NCBI RefSeq assembly: GCF_014207535.1
Contig: NZ_JACHGK010000026.1
Location: 1 to 44,200 of the forward strand
Length of the DNA stretch: 44,200 nt
Direction: 5' to 3'
Source of the DNA: Bacillus benzoevorans
GTDB taxonomy: Bacteria > Bacillota > Bacilli > Bacillales > Cytobacillaceae
Part shown: piece by piece, positions 39,154 through 44,200 of the stretch
Position numbering within the stretch: position 1 is the stretch's first letter
Layout: each line of letters begins with the position of its first letter
Program-made: the position numbers and the translations under genes
Notes under the pieces: model-generated
Seen by the model: the letters and a program-made list of their open reading frames with translations, nothing else
Database searches by the model: none
What the model was told of the DNA's origin: nothing

Positions 39154-40377
39154 ATGGTGAGTAAAAATAGAACAACTGAAAGATTCGATTGGACTTTGAC
39201 TCTATTACTTCTGATGCTTTTTTTAGTCAGCTGTGTGGCTATTTATAGCGGACAGGCTTCCGGGCAGTATGGGGGAAAGAATTTCTTAGCCCAGCAAATT
39301 TTTTGGTACGGTGTCGGAGCTGCTATCATTGCCGTTATGATGCGTTTTGACAGTGATCAGTTGAAAAAACTGACATGGATCCTGTATGGGTTTGGTCTCT
39401 TTTTATTGCTTATTTTAGCAGTGGCACCCGAGTCATCCCTTACACCAAAGATCAACGGGGCACAAAGCTGGTTTTCTACTCCTGTCGGATCACTTCAGCC
39501 GTCTGAATTTATGAAGGTTTTTCTGATTATTGCTTTGAGTAAAACGATTCAGCTTCATCATGAAAAATACATCAATAAAACAGTTAAAACGGATTTTATC
39601 CTCCTATATAAAATAGGATTGGTTACAATGGTGCCAATCGGACTCGTCATGATGCAGCCCGATTTAGGAACATCACTCGTTATGCTGGCGATTATGACAG
39701 GTCTTATTTTCATATCCGGCATAACATGGAAAATTCTCCTTCCCCTTTACGGAAGTGCTATTGCCCTAATGGGTACGATTCTTTATTTTGTTATATGGGC
39801 GCCGGAAATTCTGGAAAAATACCTCCATGTTAAATCCTATCAATTTGACCGGATTTATGCATGGCTGGACCCGGAAAATAATGCAGCAGGCTACCACCTT
39901 TCAAACTCGCTTAAAGCCATTGGTTCTGGTCTTCTAACCGGAAAAGGGTTTGGCGAACGAAAGGTTTATATTCCAGAAAGCCATACGGATTTTATTTTCA
40001 GCGTCATTGGAGAGGAATACGGGTTCTTCGGTGCCAGTCTTGTCATCGGACTATTCTTCCTCTTAATCTATCATTTGACGAAAATGGCTTTCGAAACGAA
40101 AGACACATATAATACTTATCTTTGTGTAGGTGTCATTAGTATGATTACCTTCCACGTTTTCCAAAATATCGGGATGACGATTCAGGTTCTGCCAATTACC
40201 GGGATCCCGCTTCCATTTATCAGCTATGGCGGAAGTTCCCTTATGGGAAATATGATGGCGATGGGACTCATTTACGGGATTCGTTATCATTATAAGGGAT
40301 ATATGTTCTCAACAGGTCAAAACTATAACACAAACAGCACTCCATCTCGCGCCGAAAAACACTCGAAGTCGATTTAA
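39154..40377 (+). CDS. FtsW/RodA/SpoVE family glycosyltransferase (RodA-like)
   Basis: 407 residues with about ten transmembrane helices. SEDS family blocks are clear: INGAQSWFSTPVGSLQPSEF, MMQPDLGTSLVM, the catalytic-loop region with DPENNAAGYHLSNSLKAIGS, GKGFGERKVYIPESHTDFIF and GIPLPFISYGGSSL. These proteins polymerise lipid II into glycan strands with a partner class B penicillin-binding protein. The overall length and GERKVYIPESHTDFIF fit RodA (elongation) better than FtsW, but the family has several paralogues in bacilli. ATG start after AAAGGTG. A palindrome overlaps its stop codon. Confidence 0.88.
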   Translation: MVSKNRTTERFDWTLTLLLLMLFLVSCVAIYSGQASGQYGGKNFLAQQIFWYGVGAAIIAVMMRFDSDQLKKLTWILYGFGLFLLLILAVAPESSLTPKINGAQSWFSTPVGSLQPSEFMKVFLIIALSKTIQLHHEKYINKTVKTDFILLYKIGLVTMVPIGLVMMQPDLGTSLVMLAIMTGLIFISGITWKILLPLYGSAIALMGTILYFVIWAPEILEKYLHVKSYQFDRIYAWLDPENNAAGYHLSNSLKAIGSGLLTGKGFGERKVYIPESHTDFIFSVIGEEYGFFGASLVIGLFFLLIYHLTKMAFETKDTYNTYLCVGVISMITFHVFQNIGMTIQVLPITGIPLPFISYGGSSLMGNMMAMGLIYGIRYHYKGYMFSTGQNYNTNSTPSRAEKHSKSI

Positions 40378-40393
40378 TCAAACGTTTGATTAA
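40374..40393. other. 20-bp palindrome over a stop codon
   Basis: TTAATCAAACGTTTGATTAA is a perfect 20-bp palindrome that contains the TAA stop of the rodA-like gene. It could be a protein-binding site or a hairpin at the end of the message. Confidence 0.5.
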
Positions 40394-40416
40394 TGGATAA
40401 AGGTGGAATATACCTT

Positions 40417-40453
40417 AATCAAAACCATCCGTGAGAACGGGTGGTTTTGATTT
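40417..40453 (+). terminator. Terminator after the RodA-like gene
   Basis: AATCAAAACCATCC / GGGTGGTTTTGATT with an 8-nt loop and a short T-tail. A strong stem that separates this gene from the histidine kinase. Confidence 0.8.
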
Positions 40454-40543
40454 GCTGCAGAAAACTATTTTCATTCCCTGCACAATTTCTCGAAAGATTT
40501 CATGTAAACTAAAAGTACATGAATTGAAAATAGGTGAATCCAT

Positions 40544-41923
40544 TTGAAAAAACTGTCTGTCAAACTGGGAATTTTATTTTATTTAATTATTTTCGGCCTA
40601 ATGACCTTTATGTTTTTCTTTTTACATGAGGGAATTGTAGAGTCTAGAGTGGAAGAAGAACTTAGTGCCCTGCAGGCCCGGGGAAATTCCCACAGGGCTA
40701 TTCTTGAAAAGTATTTCAACCGCGAAACGATTGATCATGTTGTACTAATGGAATCCGAATCTACCACGGATGTAGTGATCACCGATCGTTCCGGAGAAAT
40801 CCTTGGCTCTTCCGTTCAAGGCAGTCCTTTTCAGGAATACCTGCAGCCCGTTCATTCAGACATTCCTTGGGGAGGAAAAGTGATCGAAAATGAATGGAAG
40901 AAAGGACCATATATTGCCACAATCAGCCCTATTCGAGTTAATGATCAGCCTGTCGGGTATGTTTATATGTTTCAGGATACGGCATCTGTCCATTCTTTAA
41001 TAAAGGGGTTAAATGAACACTTTATTATGGCAGGATGGATCTCCGTATTTTTAACATTTATCATCATTATCTTTCTTTCAAAAGGGATTACAAAACCCCT
41101 TATAAAAATGAAGGAGGCTACCTCGCAAATCAGTAAAGGCGATTTCTCTGTTATACTGCCGAAAACTTCAAATGATGAATTAGGTGATTTAGCGAAATCA
41201 ATCAAATCATTAGCAAATGATTTAGGCTACTTAAAACAGGAGCGAAATGAATTTTTGGCTAGCATTTCCCATGAACTTAGAACCCCCCTTACCTACATAA
41301 AGGGGTATGCCGATATTGTTCTCAAACGAAATCTTGCTGCTGAAGACAGAGAAAAATATTTAACCATCATTGTAGATGAATCAAACCGTTTGTCCCGATT
41401 AATAAAAGAGTTATTTGAACTGGCCAAAATCGATCAGAATTCCTTTGTCATTCAGAAAGAGAGGATTGATTTGGTCCATTTTATGAATAAAATGGAGGAG
41501 AAACTCAGTCCAGCCTTTCAAGAAAAAAAGATTAAACTTGCGGTCGAATGCCACCCCGACTTATGCTTATATGCTGATCCATTACGTCTCGAACAAATTC
41601 TTTTCAACTTATTGGATAATGCGATGAAGTATTCTCGGGAGGGGGCGAAGGTTACCTTAAAAGGATGGAAAGCAAGAAACTCCATTCATTTATCGGTTAA
41701 GGATAGTGGGAAAGGCATCCCGGAAAAAGACATCCCCTATATTTTTAACCGTTTCTATCGTGTCGACAAATCACGGACCCGTTCCCTCGGAGGAACAGGG
41801 CTTGGTCTTGCCATTGTAAAAGAACTCGTTCATGCCCACGGTGCCGACATTACGGTAACAAGTGAAGAAAACGCAGGGACGGAATTCGAAATCATTTTTC
41901 ATGAAGGAGCTCAGATGCAATGA
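40544..41923 (+). CDS. Sensor histidine kinase
   Basis: 459 residues. First helix at about 8-28, an extracytoplasmic sensor domain (about 30-160, PAS/Cache-like with VVITDRSGEILGSS and YIATISPIRVNDQPVGYVY), second helix at about 163-185 and a HAMP domain. Then HisKA with phosphoacceptor in SISHELRTPLTYIKGY, and HATPase with N-box LFNLLDNAMKYS, DSGKGIP, FNRFYRVDKS and GGTGLGLAIVK. The start is TTG after AGGTGAA. It comes before its regulator gene, the reverse of the commonest order. The signal is unknown; cell-envelope stress is a guess from the neighbouring rodA-like gene. Confidence 0.9.
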   Translation: MKKLSVKLGILFYLIIFGLMTFMFFFLHEGIVESRVEEELSALQARGNSHRAILEKYFNRETIDHVVLMESESTTDVVITDRSGEILGSSVQGSPFQEYLQPVHSDIPWGGKVIENEWKKGPYIATISPIRVNDQPVGYVYMFQDTASVHSLIKGLNEHFIMAGWISVFLTFIIIIFLSKGITKPLIKMKEATSQISKGDFSVILPKTSNDELGDLAKSIKSLANDLGYLKQERNEFLASISHELRTPLTYIKGYADIVLKRNLAAEDREKYLTIIVDESNRLSRLIKELFELAKIDQNSFVIQKERIDLVHFMNKMEEKLSPAFQEKKIKLAVECHPDLCLYADPLRLEQILFNLLDNAMKYSREGAKVTLKGWKARNSIHLSVKDSGKGIPEKDIPYIFNRFYRVDKSRTRSLGGTGLGLAIVKELVHAHGADITVTSEENAGTEFEIIFHEGAQMQ

Positions 41924-42597
41924 AAACCATTTTACTCGTAGATGATGAACCGATGATGCTTGATTTACTATCGCTGTACCTGTCGCCATCGGGATACAAA
42001 TGTATTAAAAAAGAATCTGCCAGCGATGCGATTCATTATCTTCAATCTCATCCCGTGGATCTTATTTTATTAGATATCATGATGCCGGAAATGGACGGTT
42101 GGGAGGCATGCAGGGAGATCCGCAAAACCTGGGATATACCGATTATTATGTTGACGGCGATGAGCGAGAAAACGGATATTATAAAGGGATTAAAAACCGG
42201 CGCAGATGATTATATTTCGAAGCCGTTTGACGAAGAAGAGCTGACTGCCAGAATTGAAGCAGTTTTGCGCAGAAGCAAAAGTGCATCAGGAATAATGTCA
42301 TTTAAGGGACTGCTGCTTGACCATAGTTCCTATCAGCTGCATTATAACGGGCAGGTAATCCCTTTAACACCGAAAGAGTTTGGCATGATAAGCCTGTTTC
42401 TTAGCAATATGAACAAGGTTTTTTCAAGAGAACATCTAATCACTTCTATCTGGGGACACGATGTCTCTACCGAGGATCGGACGATTGACTCTCACGTCAG
42501 AAATTTACGCGAAAAACTTCGCAAGGCAGGCTTTCCAGCAGATGAACATTTGCAAACGGTTTGGGGAGTAGGATATAAATGGACAGGTAAGGAATAA
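41920..42597 (+). CDS. OmpR/PhoB-type response regulator
   Basis: 225 residues. Receiver domain with acidic DDE at 8-10, phospho-acceptor Asp52 in LLDIMMPEMDG, Thr in IIMLTAM and Lys in ISKPFDEEEL, followed by a winged-helix domain with PLTPKEFGMISLFLSN, EDRTIDSHVRNLREKLR and VWGVGYKW. The ATG overlaps the kinase stop codon (ATGA), so the two are coupled. No clear forward terminator follows; the hairpin at 42660-42695 has its T-run on the other strand. Confidence 0.93.
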   Translation: MKTILLVDDEPMMLDLLSLYLSPSGYKCIKKESASDAIHYLQSHPVDLILLDIMMPEMDGWEACREIRKTWDIPIIMLTAMSEKTDIIKGLKTGADDYISKPFDEEELTARIEAVLRRSKSASGIMSFKGLLLDHSSYQLHYNGQVIPLTPKEFGMISLFLSNMNKVFSREHLITSIWGHDVSTEDRTIDSHVRNLREKLRKAGFPADEHLQTVWGVGYKWTGKE

Positions 42598-42659
42598 GCT
42601 GAGTCGGTAATGAGAATACATAGAATCCCTATTAGCCGTTCAATATTCGGCATTGGAAA

Positions 42660-42695
42660 CAAAAAGGGCGTTCTCCAATGTTGGAGAATCGCCCT
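42660..42695 (-). terminator. Terminator of tRNA cluster 2
   Basis: On the minus strand AGGGCGATTCTCCAA pairs with TTGGAGAACGCCCT, followed by TTTT-GTTT. It lies after the last tRNA (Arg) of the cluster. Confidence 0.85.
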
Positions 42696-42766
42696 AGAAC
42701 AAAATGAAATTCTTTTTTTGCAGTTTGAAAACGACAGAATACTCAACGATAGTAAAAACAGCTTTA

Positions 42767-42840
42767 CGCGCCTTAGAGGATTCGAACCTCTGACACACGG
42801 CTTAGAAGGCCGTTGCTCTATCCTGCTGAGCTAAAGGCGC
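42767..42840 (-). tRNA. tRNA-Arg(UCU), no encoded CCA
   Basis: The minus strand starts GCGCCTTTAGCTCAGCAGG with anticodon TCT in the loop CTTCTAA. It ends AAGGCGCG followed by TAA, so CCA is not encoded. Last gene of cluster 2. Confidence 0.95.
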
Positions 42841-42850
42841 AACATATGTA

Positions 42851-42941
42851 TGGCGGAGAAGGAGGGATTTGAACCCTCGCGCCGGTTGCCCGACCTACCC
42901 GCTTTCCAGGCGAGCCTCTTCAGCCACTTGAGTACTTCTCC
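42851..42941 (-). tRNA. tRNA-Ser(GGA), CCA encoded
   Basis: Class II, starting GGAGAAGTACTCAAGTGGC, anticodon GGA in the loop CTGGAAA, long variable arm, encoded CCA. It shares most of its ends with tRNA-Ser(GCU) at 1000-1090. Confidence 0.96.
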
Positions 42942-42953
42942 AATAAAAAAAGG

Positions 42954-43025
42954 CTCCGCAGGTAGGATTCGAACCTACGACCGATCGGTTAACAGCCGAT
43001 TGCTCTACCACTGAGCTACTGCGGA
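42954..43025 (-). tRNA. tRNA-Asn(GUU), CCA decayed to CCT
   Basis: Nearly identical to the tRNA-Asn at 1095-1169 (two compensatory differences in the anticodon stem, GAT/ATC against GAA/TTC). The 3' end reads CC then T, so the encoded CCA has been lost. Its 5' end is repeated at 43139-43155. Confidence 0.95.
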
Positions 43026-43078
43026 AAATAGAATAATTATTAACCATATAGATAGTGCACAAAATAGAACGGTAATTT

Positions 43079-43138
43079 GTGCTTCAAAAGCCTCTGGCTT
43101 TTGTCGCAAGCCGCATCCTCTGCGGGACGCTTGCGGCT
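43079..43138 (-). repeat. Structured tRNA-cluster repeat, copy 2
   Basis: From GTGCTTCAAAAGCCTCTGG to GACGCTTGCGGCT. Stems AAAAGCC/GGCTTTT and AGCCGCA/TGCGGCT, with an inner TCC/GGGA. Lies between tRNA-Asn and a copy of its 5' end, as does copy 1. Confidence 0.78.
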
Positions 43139-43155
43139 CACTGAGCTACTGCGGA
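43139..43155 (-). pseudogene. 5' fragment of tRNA-Asn
   Basis: On the minus strand TCCGCAGTAGCTCAGTG, followed by the structured repeat. The match to the real gene continues into the flank (AAAATAGAA on the plus strand), so the direct repeat is about 25 bp. Confidence 0.8.
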
Positions 43156-43170
43156 AAATAGAAGACTTAT

Positions 43171-43244
43171 TGGAGCGGGTGATGGGAATCGAACCCACGA
43201 CAACAGCTTGGAAGGCTGTAGTTTTACCACTAAACTACACCCGC
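43171..43244 (-). tRNA. tRNA-Gly(UCC), CCA encoded
   Basis: Identical to the tRNA-Gly at 152-225, with anticodon TCC and encoded CCA. Confidence 0.97.
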
Positions 43245-43261
43245 AAAATATTAATGTTCTT

Positions 43262-43320
43262 TCAATACCAGTGGATAAAGGTCCTGCAGACCTTGGTCTT
43301 ACCACTTGGCTATACTGCGA
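43262..43320 (-). pseudogene. Decayed tRNA-Cys(GCA)
   Basis: The minus strand reads TCGCAGTATAGCCAAGTGG, then TAAGACCAAGGTCTGCAGG and ACCTTTATCCACTGG. The D-arm and anticodon arm match Bacillus tRNA-Cys, with anticodon GCA. The T-arm lacks GGTTCGAATCC and the 3' acceptor strand is absent, so the product could not be aminoacylated. Lies between Gln and Gly genes. Confidence 0.75.
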
Positions 43321-43322
43321 TA

Positions 43323-43394
43323 CTGGGCTAGCTGGATTCGAACCAACGCATGACGGAGTCAAAGTCCGTTGCCTTACCGCTTGGCTATAGCCCA
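43323..43394 (-). tRNA. tRNA-Gln(UUG), no encoded CCA
   Basis: The minus strand starts TGGGCTATAGCCAAGCGG, anticodon TTG in the loop CTTTGAC, T-arm GGTTCGAATCC. It ends AGCCCAG followed by TA. It differs at several positions from the Gln gene in cluster 1. Confidence 0.94.
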
Positions 43395-43412
43395 ATAATA
43401 CATCGAAATAAA

Positions 43413-43489
43413 TGGGGCGGCTGATGGGGATCGAACCCACGAATGTCGGAACCACAATCCGATGTGTTAACCACTTCACCACAGCCGCC
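43413..43489 (-). tRNA. tRNA-His(GUG), CCA encoded
   Basis: The minus strand starts GGCGGCTGTGGTGAAGTGG with the extra 5' G pairing with C73, anticodon GTG in the loop TTGTGGT, encoded CCA. Confidence 0.96.
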
Positions 43490-43495
43490 ATTATA

Positions 43496-43579
43496 TGGTG
43501 GAGGGGGACGGATTCGAACCGCCGAACCCAAGGGAACGGATTTACAGTCCGTCGCGTTTAGCCACTTCGCTACCCCTCC
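43496..43579 (-). tRNA. tRNA-Tyr(GUA), CCA encoded
   Basis: Class II, starting GGAGGGGTAGCGAAGTGGC, anticodon GTA in the loop CTGTAAA, encoded CCA. Confidence 0.96.
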
Positions 43580-43601
43580 ATATTAAATGAAACTAAAAAA
43601 A

Positions 43602-43677
43602 TGGTGGCTCAGGACGGAATCGAACCGCCGACACATGGATTTTCAGTCCATTGCTCTACCGACTGAGCTACTGAGCC
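43602..43677 (-). tRNA. tRNA-Phe(GAA), CCA encoded
   Basis: The minus strand starts GGCTCAGTAGCTCAGTCGG, anticodon GAA in the loop CTGAAAA, encoded CCA. Its 5' end is copied at 43903-43919. Confidence 0.97.
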
Positions 43678-43716
43678 GTATTGAATAAAGAACCCTACAA
43701 GCAGCTTATAGCCGCT

Positions 43717-43773
43717 GTGCTGCAAAAGCCTATGGCTTTTGTTGCAAGTTACATCCCCTGCGGGACGATGTAG
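43717..43773 (-). repeat. Structured tRNA-cluster repeat, copy 3
   Basis: GTGCTGCAAAAGCCTATGG to GGGACGATGTA. Here the second stem is GTTACAT/ATGTA-G, in contrast to AGCCGCA/TGCGGCT in copies 1 and 2. Confidence 0.75.
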
Positions 43774-43841
43774 ATTTCCCTTACCGGCTAATATATAAAG
43801 CCGTCTACGTTGTTTGTTCCTAAAGGTATCTAGTGGTCGTT

Positions 43842-43901
43842 GTGCTTTAAAAGCCTCTGTGGCTTTTATCGCAAGTTACATCCCCTGCGGGACGATGTAA
43901 C
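43842..43901 (-). repeat. Structured tRNA-cluster repeat, copy 4
   Basis: GTGCTTTAAAAGCCTCTGT to GGGACGATGTAAC. Second stem GTTACAT/ATGTAAC, so both arms differ from copies 1 and 2 but still pair. It is followed directly by a copy of the tRNA-Phe 5' end. Confidence 0.78.
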
Positions 43902-43902
43902 T

Positions 43903-43919
43903 GACTGAGCTACTGAGCC
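43903..43919 (-). pseudogene. 5' fragment of tRNA-Phe
   Basis: On the minus strand GGCTCAGTAGCTCAGTC, the acceptor strand and start of the D-arm of tRNA-Phe, followed by repeat copy 4 and then copy 3 before the real tRNA-Phe gene. Confidence 0.8.
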
Positions 43920-43946
43920 ACAAGTTATATTGAATTTTAAAAAAAA

Positions 43947-44023
43947 TGGCGGTCCGGACGGGACTCGAACCCGCGACCTCCTGCGTGACAGGCAGGCATT
44001 CTAACCAGCTGAACTACCGGACC
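43947..44023 (-). tRNA. tRNA-Asp(GUC), CCA encoded
   Basis: Identical to the tRNA-Asp at 818-894. Confidence 0.97.
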
Positions 44024-44030
44024 ATATTGC

Positions 44031-44101
44031 GTGGGCAGGATAAGAAGTGCGCGACCTTCGTGTTATGAGTCCGACGAGCTACCGGACGGCTCCACCCCGC
44101 G
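44031..44101 (-). pseudogene. Decayed initiator tRNA-Met(CAU)
   Basis: The minus strand starts CGCGGGGTGGAGCCGTCCGG, the unpaired C1 start typical of initiator tRNA, with CAT in the loop CTCATAA. The anticodon stem has lost a pair (TCGGA/CACGA) and the three G-C pairs of initiators. The T-arm reads GCGCACTTCTTATCCTGC instead of GCAGGTTCAAATCCTGC, and there is no CCA. Almost certainly non-functional. Confidence 0.72.
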
Positions 44102-44125
44102 ATAGTAAAAATATTTAAATGTAAA

Positions 44126-44200
44126 TGGAGGAGGTAGAGGGATTCGAACCCCCGCGCGGTTTGACCCGCCTGTCGGTTTTCAAGACCGATCCCTTCAGCC
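44126..44200 (-). tRNA. tRNA-Ser(UGA), partial at window edge
   Basis: The 3' part of a class II tRNA: anticodon TGA in the loop CTTGAAA, a long variable arm, T-arm GGGTTCGAATCCC and CCA. The 5' acceptor strand and part of the D-arm lie beyond the window. Confidence 0.9.

Noticed and set aside
40544..42597. Possible HssRS heme-sensing pair serving the hrtBA operon
   Set aside because: The regulator lacks the HssR-specific sequence I know, gene order is reversed and it lies 15 kb from hrtBA. Twin palindromes next to padR give a simpler explanation.
43138..43491. 117-codon frame on the minus strand
   Set aside because: It reads through tRNA-His, tRNA-Gln, the tRNA-Cys relic and tRNA-Gly.

Overview
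The window comes from a Bacillaceae chromosome (Bacillus or a close segregate genus). The evidence is low-to-moderate GC, strong AGGAGG ribosome binding sites, many TTG and GTG starts, and a gene order cshA-ydbS-ydbT-ydcA-acpS-ydcC-alr-ndoAI-ndoA-tex-cmpA-sprT-tRNAs that matches the ydb/ydc region of Bacillus subtilis. The species cannot be fixed from this alone.

Layout. (1) 1-1300: a minus-strand tRNA cluster (Asn, Ser, Glu, Asp, Gln, Leu, Leu, Gly) with a clear promoter at 1354-1382 and one gutted tRNA-Arg relic. (2) 1.5-18.5 kb: conserved housekeeping and envelope block, mostly minus strand: sprT, the tiny sporulation gene cmpA (36 codons, + strand), tex, the MazEF-type pair ndoAI/ndoA, alr, lipoprotein ydcC, acpS, rhomboid ydcA, the PH-domain pair ydbS/ydbT, cshA, an esterase, murF, ddl and a histidine phosphatase. 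The rsb-sigB stress operon that B. subtilis carries between ndoA and tex is absent. The gaps hold several families of structured intergenic repeats. (3) 18.6-25.9 kb: an accessory island, mostly plus strand. It starts with two tyrosine-recombinase C-terminal relics around a short L,D-transpeptidase, a 28-residue membrane peptide gene and a truncated secreted-protein gene. It continues with a glycine-rich/HYR-domain protein, an AbrB-Doc toxin-antitoxin pair with a perfect 21-bp operator-like palindrome, and a PadR regulator followed by HrtB-HrtA-like heme efflux genes and an IsdG-type heme oxygenase. (4) 25.9-36.4 kb: one long minus-strand cobalamin operon (btuF-btuC-btuD/cbiZ-cbiB-cobD-cobU-cobQ-cobS-cobC-second cobU-like-pduO type adenosyltransferase) behind a cobalamin riboswitch and terminator. 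(5) 36.4-42.6 kb: a hypothetical protein, mgtE, a RodA/FtsW protein and a histidine kinase-response regulator pair. (6) 42.6-44.2 kb: a second minus-strand tRNA cluster (Ser, Asp, Phe, Tyr, His, Gln, Gly, Asn, Ser, Arg) with decayed initiator-Met and Cys tRNA genes.

How the genes work together. The cobalamin operon imports corrinoids (BtuFCD), remodels non-native ones (CbiZ) and builds the nucleotide loop and adenosyl ligand (CobQ, CbiB, CobD, CobU, CobS, CobC, ATR), all behind a B12 switch. The island heme module pairs efflux (HrtBA) with degradation (IsdG type, catalytic Asn6/Trp66/His76 all present). It sits behind a promoter framed by two matching palindromes, most likely bound by the adjacent PadR protein.

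The most unusual items are the heme module under a PadR regulator and a four-copy structured repeat inside the tRNA clusters. That repeat has stems with compensatory changes, and three of the four copies lead into or share a block with a duplicated 5' piece of the neighbouring tRNA gene.
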